DNA of 64,000 nucleotides from Halalkalibacter sp. APA_J-10(15) (GCF_023017105.1 NZ_JALKEV010000006.1:1-64000); one strand, 5' to 3'; counted from the first letter of the stretch, positions 24,943 through 32,413 are shown. A program made the numbers and translations. The notes: a model not told the origin generated them from the sequence alone.

Positions 24943-25080
24943 CTAATGAACAACTTCCTTCAAATCTTCTTCAATATCTTGAATGCAAATGACCTCACCG
25001 CAGTTATGGCAATGTAATTGATCAGACTCTATAAAAGTCCGATAGGATTCACATACAGGACATTTATTGGATGGCTTCAT
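24943..25080 (-). CDS. 45-aa zinc-ribbon protein
   Basis: A 45-aa protein, MKPSNKCPVCES... LHCHNCGEVICIQDIEEDLKEVVH, with two CxxC pairs that should bind one zinc. GAAGGAGG lies 9 nt before the ATG. It may bind nucleic acid or a partner; the function is unknown. Confidence 0.72.
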   Translation of the reverse strand: MKPSNKCPVCESYRTFIESDQLHCHNCGEVICIQDIEEDLKEVVH

Positions 25081-25122
25081 AATTTAAATCCTCCTTCACA
25101 GCTTGGTCGGACTGTGCATCAA

Positions 25123-25413
25123 CTAACAATCCCAATGCAACACAATGAAAGGATGACCGTCCCAATTTTCACTTACCATATCTTTTAGTTTTTTCTTGAC
25201 ACTTCTTTCTTCATCTTCATAAAATTCGTTTTCTAATCCAATCACTTCTATATTCTTGTAGGCATAAAGTTCATCATCTGCTACACCTGTATCTTCTTTA
25301 TAAAACTCAATCGCTTCATCAAGAGAATACGCTGCGACAGCGTTACATTCACAAACTCTAAATACCCTTACATCTTCCAATCCTTTTGATTCGATGATTT
25401 CTAATTCCTCCAT
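25123..25413 (-). CDS. hypothetical phage protein
   Basis: A 96-aa protein with the pattern VRVFRVCECNAVAAYSLDEAIEFYKEDTG near the N-terminus and an acidic middle part (ENEFYEDEERS). Proteins of this pattern recur in Bacillus phage early regions. The function is unknown. I chose the ATG of MEELEI, 9 nt after GGAG. Confidence 0.7.
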   Translation of the reverse strand: MEELEIIESKGLEDVRVFRVCECNAVAAYSLDEAIEFYKEDTGVADDELYAYKNIEVIGLENEFYEDEERSVKKKLKDMVSENWDGHPFIVLHWDC

Positions 25414-25469
25414 AGTCAAACACTCCTTTAATGATTTTTATTTGGCGAACAGTTTTCACCTACAGTCCA

Positions 25470-25640
25470 TCACTTCGCCATAACAATTTCCATAACTTTA
25501 ATTGCACCCACTGTATTCATTTCATAAATATCCACATGTACATCATTGTCTTTACAATACTCAAAGAGAAATTCCGAAATAGCTTGCTTAAAGTGCTCGT
25601 CATTCGTTTGCAATACAAATGTGCCTTTCACCCAAGTCAC
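25470..25640 (-). CDS. 56-aa hypothetical protein
   Basis: A small frame starting with GTG (TWVKGTFVLQTNDEHFKQAISEFLFEYCKDNDVHVDIYEMNTVGAIKVMEIVMAK). The start overlaps the upstream stop by 4 bp (GTGA) with AAAGG in front. The coupling and the balanced protein-like sequence support a real gene of unknown function. Confidence 0.6.
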   Translation of the reverse strand: MTWVKGTFVLQTNDEHFKQAISEFLFEYCKDNDVHVDIYEMNTVGAIKVMEIVMAK

Positions 25641-25828
25641 ACCTTCCTTTGATCCATACTATCTACCCTTACTACCTCTCCATTATTCCAAACCAACACA
25701 TTGCTTCCATAGCCATTCTTAGGAGGTTCTATCGTAATCACTTCACCATTTTTTACGACATACACTTTGTTCTGATCAATCTCAATCTCTTTAGTCATTA
25801 CGCATCTATAATTTTCTCGTTGTTCCAT
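25637..25828 (-). CDS. XtrA/YqaO-like phage protein
   Basis: A 63-aa protein resembling the XtrA/YqaO group known from PBSX and skin (IEIDQNKVYVVKNGEVITIEPPKNGYGSNVLVWNNGEVVRVD). Function unknown. The ATG of MEQRENY follows GGAGGGTTTGACG. It is translationally coupled to the 56-aa gene below. Confidence 0.65.
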   Translation of the reverse strand: MEQRENYRCVMTKEIEIDQNKVYVVKNGEVITIEPPKNGYGSNVLVWNNGEVVRVDSMDQRKV

Positions 25829-25850
25829 CGTCAAACCCTCCTAAGCGTGA

Positions 25851-25905
25851 TATAATAAAAATGTCGATTTTATTAGTCATCCGCTTAGAAGGATGGCTTT
25901 TTTAT
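25851..25905 (+). ncRNA. possible short opposite-strand RNA
   Basis: On the plus strand TATAAT (about 25851-25856) is followed ~25 bp later by a hairpin CATCC-gcttagaa-GGATG with TTTTTT (ends about 25905). This could give a ~45-nt transcript against the spacer between the XtrA-like and 57-aa genes. A clear -35 element is missing. Confidence 0.35.
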
Positions 25906-26075
25906 TTCCAGAACTTACTGAGTGTCTTTTTCCCTGAATATTTAAGAAGTGTCCCAGCTACTTTTTGAGCTCCCTCTCCATCTTTCATAGCTTTTGCATG
26001 GTTTACCCCGGAACTGATTCGACTTGCTGTTTTTCTAGAACTTTTGGCCAACTTTCCCATTTTAAACAAACTCAT
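25902..26075 (-). CDS. 57-aa basic phage protein
   Basis: A very basic 57-aa protein (MSLFKMGKLAKSSRKTASRIS ... KYSGKKTLSKFWK). Its ATG overlaps the dUTPase stop (TAATG) and GGAGGG lies upstream. Function unknown; its charge suggests nucleic-acid binding. Confidence 0.65.
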   Translation of the reverse strand: MSLFKMGKLAKSSRKTASRISSGVNHAKAMKDGEGAQKVAGTLLKYSGKKTLSKFWK

Positions 26076-26575
26076 TAGTATCCCTCCACTTGTCTTAATT
26101 GATTTATTTTATTTTTCTTTTCATACGCAGCTTCTACTTCTCCCCAATCAAACCCAAGTTCAATAATCAAGTCGATCAACGCTTGTAACATATAAACATA
26201 GTTGTTAAAGCTTCTCTTTTGTTCAAATACCGTGATCAAATAAAACAATGTTAAAACACTTCTTTTCACATCTACTTCAAAATCATTTTCAGATATTGAG
26301 ATATACGGAGCAGCTCTTAGTGCATAGTTGCAATCAAGTCCAATCGAAATCGTAAAATGAATACCATCAACTAATTCAAATAATAATTCTTCCTCTCGAG
26401 GTATTGGATCGTTACTCCAATACTTGAAGGCTCTCCACTCGTTCATTGCTTCTCCCAATTCAGTCATTAAGCCGATTACCTTATCAACTAATAACTTTGA
26501 TGGATCAAGATTTTTCTCTACGTAAATGCTCGTATCCAGTGACCGTTGTTGAGCGATTAATTTATACAAGTTCAT
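26075..26575 (-). CDS. dUTPase, all-alpha (dimeric) type
   Basis: A 166-aa enzyme of the all-alpha NTP pyrophosphatase family, dimeric dUTPase type. The metal-binding pattern is ELGEAMNEWRAFKYW (about 38-52) and ELVDGIHF (about 67-74). The C-terminal YEKKNKINQLRQVEGY is also typical. It hydrolyses dUTP to dUMP and keeps uracil out of phage DNA. The ATG of MNLYKLI follows GAGGAATG. Confidence 0.9.
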   Translation of the reverse strand: MNLYKLIAQQRSLDTSIYVEKNLDPSKLLVDKVIGLMTELGEAMNEWRAFKYWSNDPIPREEELLFELVDGIHFTISIGLDCNYALRAAPYISISENDFEVDVKRSVLTLFYLITVFEQKRSFNNYVYMLQALIDLIIELGFDWGEVEAAYEKKNKINQLRQVEGY

Positions 26576-26726
26576 GATCATTCCTCCTCGATATGTTTCG
26601 CGTTAAATTTTGTAATTCAGTAAGTGTTAGATGGCTAATCTCGCACTTTTCATGCTTGCCAGTAGAGACCAGATGTTCAACTAGCTCTTTACGTTTTGCT
26701 TCTATGCCTTCACGTAAAATATTCAT
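26562..26726 (-). CDS. FbpA-like small protein
   Basis: A 54-aa protein (MNILREGIEAKRKELVEHLVSTGKHEKCE then LTLTELQNL). It resembles the Fur-regulated basic protein A family, short helical proteins common in Bacillus phages. The ATG lies 2 bp past the dnaB stop, with AAGGAGG upstream. A role in iron-sparing, as for FbpA in B. subtilis, is not shown here. Confidence 0.6.
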   Translation of the reverse strand: MNILREGIEAKRKELVEHLVSTGKHEKCEISHLTLTELQNLTRNISRRNDHELV

Positions 26727-26727
26727 C

Positions 26728-28029
26728 CTAACCTCCTTGAGCATTAGAGTATTTACGATCTAAATTGACAAATTTACTGTACTCTTTTATAAATGCTGCT
26801 TCTGTTGTTCCTACTGCTCCGTTTCGCTGTTTTGAAAGGATAATCTCAATGATATTTTGACTCTCTGATTCCTTGTCGTAATAATCATCCCTGTATAGGA
26901 AAGCTACAACGTCTGCATCTTGTTCAATGCTTCCAGATTCACGAATATCAGACAGCATCGGTCTTTTATCTTGCCGCGACTCGACTCCCCTTGATAATTG
27001 TGACAAGGCAATAACAGGTATATTTAGTTCTCTAGCTAATGCTTTCAAGTTACGTGAAATCTCAGACACTTCTTGTTGTCTGTTTTCAGATCGCTTTTTG
27101 CTTGATCTAATCAACTGGAGGTAATCAATAATCACTAAATGGTCTCGATCAGGGTACTTTCTCATGATGGACATCATGTGTGACCGGATATCATTCGTGT
27201 TTATCCCCACGTCATCTATGATTTCAATGTCCCATTTTTCCATAGTTCCGATTGCATTTGTTGCCTTTTGATAATCACTTGAACTAAACCACCTATGTGG
27301 ATTTCGCCATTTATGACCATCCACATTGCCCTCAGCACTTAACAACCGCTTAACAAGCTGTACATCACTCATTTCTAGTGAAAAGATGGTTGTGACTCCA
27401 TTTTGTTTGCAATGAGCAGATCCCATATTTAGTGCAAAGGCTGTTTTCCCTACCGAAGGCCTAGCTGCAACAATGATCAAATCTTGCTTCTGCCATCCTC
27501 CTGTCATGCGATCTAAATCAACAATTCCAGTCGTACAGCCTGTTAATCCTTTTACTTCTGTGTTCATCGACTCTGCAATATCAGCTAAAATCTCAAGCTT
27601 CGACCTTTGTTTTTTACGAATCGTACTATCCTGAACTTCTTGTAGTTGATTAATTAAATCTGTAATGCCTTCGTCACTAGCGTTATCGTTGAATGATAAT
27701 GCTAGTTTGGAAGCTGTGCGAATGCGATAAGACTCTAACACAAGATCATTGTGATAGTTAAAATTGGCTGTCGTGGCAACCGCATTACTTAAACTAGAAA
27801 TGTAATCCACACCGCCGATTTGCGAAAGAGTTTGCTCAAGTGCTGTAATAACCCCGACAATATCGCATGGTTTCTCACGCATTTCTAGGTCTCTCATCGT
27901 GTTGAAGATAATTTGGTGTTTTGGATCGTAAAACTGTTCTGGTTGAATTGCTGTTTCTTTGATCAATTCAGGCTCTATTAAGATCGCGCCAATAACAGCC
28001 TGTTCTGCTTCTTTTGCAAAGTGATTCAT
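26728..28029 (-). CDS. dnaB: replicative DNA helicase DnaB
   Basis: A 433-aa DnaB-type hexameric helicase. The N-terminal domain (EAEQAVIGAILIEPEL) is followed by the RecA-like motor with Walker A ARPSVGKTAFALN (about 189-200), Walker B LVIIDYLQLI (about 280) and ESGSIEQDADVV. It unwinds phage DNA and is loaded by the two genes upstream. Normal length for the family. Confidence 0.95.
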   Translation of the reverse strand: MNHFAKEAEQAVIGAILIEPELIKETAIQPEQFYDPKHQIIFNTMRDLEMREKPCDIVGVITALEQTLSQIGGVDYISSLSNAVATTANFNYHNDLVLESYRIRTASKLALSFNDNASDEGITDLINQLQEVQDSTIRKKQRSKLEILADIAESMNTEVKGLTGCTTGIVDLDRMTGGWQKQDLIIVAARPSVGKTAFALNMGSAHCKQNGVTTIFSLEMSDVQLVKRLLSAEGNVDGHKWRNPHRWFSSSDYQKATNAIGTMEKWDIEIIDDVGINTNDIRSHMMSIMRKYPDRDHLVIIDYLQLIRSSKKRSENRQQEVSEISRNLKALARELNIPVIALSQLSRGVESRQDKRPMLSDIRESGSIEQDADVVAFLYRDDYYDKESESQNIIEIILSKQRNGAVGTTEAAFIKEYSKFVNLDRKYSNAQGG

Positions 28030-28346
28030 TTATTCATCAACTCTTTAAATTTTTGATTGAATTCTTGTTTTTGTTCAGGTGTTGGTGGTTCTTTTTCGGC
28101 TTCTTGTTCAAACTTCCCGATTTTTTTTAATAGCCTATCTTGTCCACTTGGGTAATGCGCAATTTCAGCGATAGTTGGTGGAAATGGATGCTTACCGATG
28201 TGTTCTTTCAATTTTGCCATCACACCTTCAAAATCCATCTTCTTCAAAACAGGTACAAGGATTGCTGTCTTACGTTCGTTTAACTCAAATCTAGGATAAA
28301 CGTCTTTGATCGTCAGCAAGATTTCAGCAGCTTGTTCGCTGTTCAT
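28026..28346 (-). CDS. helicase loader (G39P-like)
   Basis: A 106-aa protein resembling SPP1 G39P, which binds the phage helicase and delivers it to the origin protein. The pattern EQAAEILLTIKDVYPRFELNERKTAILVPVLKKMDFEGVMAKLKEHI and HPFPPTIAEIAHY fits that family. It overlaps both neighbours by 4 bp, and the gene order initiator-loader-helicase matches SPP1. Confidence 0.85.
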   Translation of the reverse strand: MNSEQAAEILLTIKDVYPRFELNERKTAILVPVLKKMDFEGVMAKLKEHIGKHPFPPTIAEIAHYPSGQDRLLKKIGKFEQEAEKEPPTPEQKQEFNQKFKELMNK

Positions 28347-29230
28347 CCAAATTCACCTCGTTTTACTCGCTCGATAATGTCGTCATCACCATCATCACTT
28401 GGTCGGCGATTTACTCGCTGATTTTGTTTAAACTCCGATTCTTTTGCTCTTACATCTTCAACGGATTTGATGTTTTCGTTTGCCCAGCGAATCAAAATCC
28501 CTTGTGCGTAATCCCATTTTTTTTGTTTTCCTAAAGCGATTTTCATAGATTCAATGACTAACTCACTACCTACTTCACCTACCCACTTGCCAATTGATTC
28601 TCCGATGAATGGATTTAACACTCCGAAGTTATTTTCATAAAATTTATAAACTTCAGCATACGGTAGTAGTACTTCTTTTTCTTTTTCTTTTTCTTTTTCT
28701 TTTTCTTTTTGCCCCCGTAACGCTCCCGTTACGTCGTCCGTTACGGAACAATCCTTATCTGATAAGGGTTGGGTTGAATCATCTGTAACGTGTTGCGTTA
28801 CGCTATCCGTTACGTAGTACGTTTCGTATAAAGGCTTAAAACTTTCATGAGTCACAGCTTGTCCTACGAATTTAATAAGAGAGCGATCTTTTACTTCTGC
28901 TAGTTCCTTCTTCACACAATCTACAATCGGCTTTCCAGCACGAATGAAATTGTATTTACCCCAGTTCTTTATTGCTAACTCTCGTGTTTCTGCATTGTAT
29001 TTAATCATTTTGTGATGGTTGATAAAACGATCCATGATCGACTTCACACTTTCAATTGAATACCCTATCTCAAACGCAATGAGCTTCTGTGTGATTGGAT
29101 AGATACCTGTTTGTGTATTGTGGTTATTCGTCAAGAGATACAGGAAGAACAGCTTATCTTCAGGCGACATTTCCTCAATTACTTTTGGATCATTCCAGAA
29201 CTCTGTGTAAACGACTCGATATTTAGCCAA
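28343..29230 (-). CDS. DnaD-like replication initiator
   Basis: A 295-aa phage replisome organiser. The N-terminal winged helix (YRVVYTEFWNDPKVIEEMSPEDKLFFLYLLTN) is followed by a variable linker with VTD repeats and a run of Glu-Lys (EKEKEKEK, about 177-187). A DnaD-like C-terminal domain follows (VYKFYENNFGVLNPFIGESIGKWV). The start is TTG after GGAGG. The linker DNA carries 12-bp repeats that look like the replication origin, as in SPP1 gene 38. Confidence 0.88.
   Translation of the reverse strand: MAKYRVVYTEFWNDPKVIEEMSPEDKLFFLYLLTNNHNTQTGIYPITQKLIAFEIGYSIESVKSIMDRFINHHKMIKYNAETRELAIKNWGKYNFIRAGKPIVDCVKKELAEVKDRSLIKFVGQAVTHESFKPLYETYYVTDSVTQHVTDDSTQPLSDKDCSVTDDVTGALRGQKEKEKEKEKEKEVLLPYAEVYKFYENNFGVLNPFIGESIGKWVGEVGSELVIESMKIALGKQKKWDYAQGILIRWANENIKSVEDVRAKESEFKQNQRVNRRPSDDGDDDIIERVKRGEFG
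28680..28826. other. candidate phage replication origin
   Basis: Copies of (C)GTTACG or its complement begin at 28716, 28727, 28739, 28784, 28796, 28808 and (degenerate) 28820, mostly 12 bp apart. The two clusters flank a perfect palindrome CCTTATC-t-GATAAGG (28753-28767). A long homopurine/homopyrimidine tract (CTTTTT repeats, about 28675-28710) adjoins. Iterons, a palindrome and an easily strained tract inside the initiator gene fit an origin. Confidence 0.65.
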
Positions 29231-29807
29231 TGTATTCCCTCCTGTTTCGACTCTCCAAATTTGGCGAGTGCCAATTCTTGATGATGGTTACTGCTCTTCC
29301 TAAATCATGACGTGGAATATCACGGAAAGAAGTAATATTGAATTCTCTCTTAAGCTGCATATGTAGCATGGTGTAATACTTCCTCTTTGCATTTGGTTCC
29401 AGTCTAGGAAAATGATTAGAGATAACATCACGAATAAGTGACTGGATCTCCTTCTGTTCTTTGGCCAACAATGTATCTTTTCGACTCTCCACCAGTTGGC
29501 GAGTCCTATTGAAAGCATTGATATACTTCTCTTTAAATTCAATTGCTTTCTTACCTGTGTATCCCATAGCAAGCATGGCAAAGCCATCAAACGTAATTAC
29601 ATACATCGGCATGACACGACCTTGTTTATTGGTATAAGTGGACTCTCCAAAATGGGCGAGTCGAAAAGAGTCCGAACATTTAAGGGTGCGAATATCTCTT
29701 AACACTTTGTCATGGCCTTTCTCAAATGTCTCAGCGATCATGATTGATGTGGTTACAGGGTTATCGTTGCTGACGTAAACCAATTGATTAATGAAGGTTG
29801 GTTGCAT
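29223..29807 (-). CDS. Rha family regulator with ORF6C domain
   Basis: A 194-aa phage regulatory protein. The N-terminal Rha domain (TSIMIAETFEKGHDKVLRDIRTL, YVITFDGFAMLAMGYTGKKAIEFKEKYINAF) is followed by an ORF6C-like C-terminal domain (KEIQSLIRDVISNHFPRL ... RDIPRHDLGRAVTIIKNW). Rha proteins interfere with growth of some phages in cells lacking IHF. It shares a divergent promoter region with the DUF2321 gene; a broken copy of its 5' part lies at 30861-31060. Confidence 0.88.
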   Translation of the reverse strand: MQPTFINQLVYVSNDNPVTTSIMIAETFEKGHDKVLRDIRTLKCSDSFRLAHFGESTYTNKQGRVMPMYVITFDGFAMLAMGYTGKKAIEFKEKYINAFNRTRQLVESRKDTLLAKEQKEIQSLIRDVISNHFPRLEPNAKRKYYTMLHMQLKREFNITSFRDIPRHDLGRAVTIIKNWHSPNLESRNRREYIG

Positions 29808-29866
29808 AATGATTCTCCTTTCTTTGGTATAATGTTCCTAGATTAGTAGATAGGAGGTGAACGTAT

Positions 29867-30337
29867 ATGGGCTATTATCAAAATGCTACAATTTGTATAA
29901 ATGGACATGTTGCCTCACGTGATACATCCAATTACAGAAAGTTTTGCAAGGAATGTGGCCAGAAAACCATTTCCCTTTGTCAAAATTGCCATACTAATAT
30001 TCAAGGTGAATACGATACTCCTGGTGTGGCTATGATAGGTTTTAGTTATGATCCTCCGTCTTTTTGTCATGAATGTGGAAATCCATATCCCTGGATTTCT
30101 CAAATAATCGATAACGCCATTGAATTATTAGCGTTAGATGATGAATTACCAGATGAACATAAAGAAATCATCAAAGGCGCTTTTCCTGACCTCATAGTTG
30201 AAACTCCCGCTACACCAGTGGCAGTTGCTAAATACAAGAAGTACATGCCCAAAGCAGCTGAATATGTCCAAAATGGTGTAAAAAAAATACTGTATGATGT
30301 TGCGAGTCAAGTAGTCAAAAAATCTATTTGGGGCTAG
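29867..30337 (+). CDS. DUF2321 zinc-ribbon protein
   Basis: A 156-aa DUF2321 protein on the plus strand, against the early operon. Four CxxC-type pairs (CKECG, CQNC, CHECG and the N-terminal CINGH) form zinc ribbons in the first ~75 residues. The C-terminus ends in an amphipathic segment, KKILYDVASQVVKKSIWG. The extended -10 promoter TGGTATAAT and AGGAGGTG lie upstream. Likely expressed in the lysogen. Function unknown. Confidence 0.82.
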   Translation: MGYYQNATICINGHVASRDTSNYRKFCKECGQKTISLCQNCHTNIQGEYDTPGVAMIGFSYDPPSFCHECGNPYPWISQIIDNAIELLALDDELPDEHKEIIKGAFPDLIVETPATPVAVAKYKKYMPKAAEYVQNGVKKILYDVASQVVKKSIWG

Positions 30338-30488
30338 TTGAAACACTACAGAACTTACAATACTTATCCGTAGATTGAATGAGTTGACCACAGGAATTAC
30401 ATTTCTTGTGGTCTTTTAATTTGACTAAATACCACTCCCACAACTTTTTCGGTACATATAAAGGAATACGAATGTATAATTTAATCAT
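30324..30488 (-). CDS. 54-aa zinc-ribbon protein
   Basis: A 54-aa protein (MIKLYIRIPLYVPKKLWEWY ... ) ending in a double CxxC ribbon (CNSCGQLIQSTDKYCKFC). The ATG follows GGAGGGAGG. It converges with the DUF2321 gene and overlaps its end by 14 bp. The function is unknown. Confidence 0.65.
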   Translation of the reverse strand: MIKLYIRIPLYVPKKLWEWYLVKLKDHKKCNSCGQLIQSTDKYCKFCSVSTSPK

Positions 30489-30587
30489 TTTGTCCTCCCT
30501 CCTATTCCAAACCAAACTTCTCTGAACTGTTCTTGTTGTCAGTTTATGGACATAATAAGTTAGTCATCAGCATTTCTCGTAAAACAT

Positions 30588-30860
30588 TCACTTCATATTT
30601 AGACATATATGAAGTTCACGAGTCCCGCATTTCGCCACCAAGAAATATTCAGAAGGCTCGACTTGATAATTAGATATAAAATCTTGCCTAAGTTCATTTT
30701 TAAAATCAATGATGTCTTTTTGCCTTTTGTCATCAATCGTTATACACGTGGAAGCTATTTCGTGAGCGATTCCTCTTGCTTCCACTAATTTCTCAGACAG
30801 ATCTTCTACTAACTTTCTTTTCTCATCCAACCCTTGGATAAAAAAATCTTCCTCTTCCAA
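30588..30860 (-). CDS. hypothetical coiled protein
   Basis: A 90-aa protein starting at TTG after AAGGAGGTGAG (MEEEDFFIQGLDEKRKLVEDLSEKLVEARGIA...). It is mostly helical and acidic. The reading frame runs on from the broken rha copy upstream, so the gene now follows rha-derived codons. I do not recognise the family. Confidence 0.6.
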   Translation of the reverse strand: MEEEDFFIQGLDEKRKLVEDLSEKLVEARGIAHEIASTCITIDDKRQKDIIDFKNELRQDFISNYQVEPSEYFLVAKCGTRELHICLNMK

Positions 30861-31060
30861 TTTACTCACCTCCTTACAATTACAAACAACTACCCACTCT
30901 CCAAAATTGGCGAGTCGAAATGAATCAGAGCACTTCAACAATCTGATGTTTCTTAAGACTTTGTCATGATCTTTTTCAAAATTTCAGCAATCTTGATCGA
31001 TGTCGTTATTAGGTTATCGTTGTTTGCATATACCAGTTGATTAATTGCTGCAGGTTGCAC
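30861..31060 (-). pseudogene. truncated, frameshifted rha copy
   Basis: From GTG 31060 the sequence reads QPAAINQLVYANNDNLITTSIKIAE, close to the Rha N-terminus at 29807. One base is missing near 30980. The match resumes in the next frame (KDHDKVLRNIR, LKCSDSFRLANFGE) and ends there. The duplication continues upstream through the divergent promoter. Confidence 0.85.
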
Positions 31061-31119
31061 TATGATTATCCTTTCTTTGGTATAATATTCCTATATTACT
31101 AGATAGGAGGTGTATTAAT

Positions 31120-31500
31120 TTGAAACTTGATCAAGATTGTGTCCGCTCGATTCTTCTAGAATTAGAAGAAAATTTATCTCTTAATGGAAGTGTATTCTTT
31201 CATCAACTTAAAGACTTCAAAACAACTCATAAATACGGTTTCGAAACTTCCGTTTATGCATTAACAAAATTAATTGAAGCTGATTTTTTGAACGGTACTA
31301 TTAGTCGTGGTGACAACCAAATCTTAGACATTGGTATTGGTTCAATAACTTGGGATGGACATCAATTCTTGGACACTATACGAGATAACGCAGTTTGGTC
31401 TAAAACAAAAGATACTGTAAAGTCTTTGTCCAGCGTATCTCTAACTGTGCTTTCCAACGTAGCCTCAAATGTTATGAAAAAACAGATTGGCTTAGAATAA
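31120..31500 (+). CDS. DUF2513 protein
   Basis: A 126-aa protein of the DUF2513 type (MKLDQDCVRSILLELEENLSLN ... ALTKLIEADFLNG ... GIGSITWDGHQFLDTIRDNAVWSKTKD). A winged-helix core is likely, followed by a C-terminal segment SLTVLSNVASNVMKKQI. The start is TTG after AGGAGGTG. Its promoter is a copy of the DUF2321 promoter. Function unknown; the gene is probably expressed in the lysogen. Confidence 0.8.
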   Translation: MKLDQDCVRSILLELEENLSLNGSVFFHQLKDFKTTHKYGFETSVYALTKLIEADFLNGTISRGDNQILDIGIGSITWDGHQFLDTIRDNAVWSKTKDTVKSLSSVSLTVLSNVASNVMKKQIGLE

Positions 31501-31665
31501 TTTTATTTCTACACCATCAACTAACACATAGATGAAATCTTTTTCATCCGGGATGGACCTTTCAACAAACCGAGCTAGATTAACAAGGTTTTCATTGGTA
31601 TCAATGGGTATTAATCTATTGATACCATCTTTCTTTGAATAAACTATCGGCACAATCTCCACCAC
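31492..31665 (-). CDS. 57-aa hypothetical protein
   Basis: A small frame (VEIVPIVYSKKDGINRLIPIDTNENLVNLARFVERSIPDEKDFIYVLVDGVEIKLF) with GTG codons as possible starts and a weak purine-rich site. It overlaps the DUF2513 gene's end by 9 bp, tail to tail. The sequence looks real and beta-rich; function unknown. Confidence 0.5.
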   Translation of the reverse strand: MVEIVPIVYSKKDGINRLIPIDTNENLVNLARFVERSIPDEKDFIYVLVDGVEIKLF

Positions 31666-31685
31666 TCTTTCTAATGAAATACTAA

Positions 31686-31892
31686 TTAAACCAATCTATT
31701 AACCTCTCTATACTCCTTCTTAACAGACTTTCGAACAACGTGTTCACTTCCCTTTGACTGACAAATGGCCACTCTTCCTTCCATCCTCACAAACTCTAAC
31801 TCTGGGTGACATAAGCGAACATACGCTTTTCCATAAGCGGTTAAATCACGTGTTGGTTCGTAAACATTGGGTACTTCAATTCGATATTCCAT
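31686..31892 (-). CDS. hypothetical early protein
   Basis: A 68-aa basic protein (MEYRIEVPNVYEPTRDLTAYGKAYVRLCHPELEFVRMEGRVAICQSKGSEHVV...). It lies in the early operon between two other small genes. AAGGAGTG precedes the ATG. No family recognised. Confidence 0.65.
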   Translation of the reverse strand: MEYRIEVPNVYEPTRDLTAYGKAYVRLCHPELEFVRMEGRVAICQSKGSEHVVRKSVKKEYREVNRLV

Positions 31893-31912
31893 ACAAGTGC
31901 ACTCCTTATTAG

Positions 31913-32272
31913 CTAAATGGACATGGATAGATCACGTTGTTCATAATGGGCTACTTTTTTGCTGTTAAAATAAAATTGTTCGACTAACCTCTCATCAATC
32001 CCTAACTTCTTAGCGGATTGCTTTGTACCACGTTCTAATCCCAGTGTCTTTATATGACCTAACACGTATTCCTTTTGTGCTTTTGTCCATTTGTGCCTTT
32101 GTAGAAATGGTTCAGATACTAATTGGTTACCTAAACGTCTTAAATCCATACCGTGAGTACACTCAGCGCAAATTGCATTAATCCTCGTTGATGTATTGTT
32201 TATTCTGCTTTCACATGGTTTGCAATGATTCATTTCGATCTCAGTGATCTGTCTCAATATTTCTTTACGCAT
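31913..32272 (-). CDS. zinc-finger phage protein
   Basis: A 119-aa protein with an N-terminal zinc-finger pattern (HCKPCESRINNTSTRINAICAECTHG, about 15-40) and a C-terminal helix-turn-helix-like part (LERGTKQSAKKLGIDERLVEQFYFN). It is probably a DNA-binding protein of the zf-C2HCIx2C type. The ATG of MRKEIL follows GGAGGTGG. Confidence 0.7.
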   Translation of the reverse strand: MRKEILRQITEIEMNHCKPCESRINNTSTRINAICAECTHGMDLRRLGNQLVSEPFLQRHKWTKAQKEYVLGHIKTLGLERGTKQSAKKLGIDERLVEQFYFNSKKVAHYEQRDLSMSI

Positions 32273-32309
32273 GATCTTTTCCACCTCCTTCTGGTGAACA
32301 CAAGCTACA

Positions 32310-32365
32310 CCGTGGAAACGACAATCATGAGGAGCTGGGGGATGCTTTGATTATCGTCTCCACGG
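32310..32365. repeat. long inverted repeat between early genes
   Basis: CCGTGGAAACGACAATCA (32310-32327) pairs with TGATTATCGTCTCCACGG (32348-32365), 16 of 18 positions, across a 20-base loop with GGAGCTGGGGGATG. There is no T run on either strand, so it is not a simple terminator. It fills the ~140-bp gap between two minus-strand genes. Confidence 0.6.
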
Positions 32366-32413
32366 CAAAGCTCGAAAGCCTTGCCTAATTCATTAATTTG
32401 TACTAAAATAGAA

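Noticed and set aside
28675-28710. CTTTTT repeats as a CRISPR or satellite array
   Set aside because: They encode the Glu-Lys linker of the DnaD-like protein and have no spacers.
31731-31748. CGAACAACGTGTTC as a LexA box
   Set aside because: The half-sites are five bases apart instead of four, and it lies inside a coding region without promoter elements.
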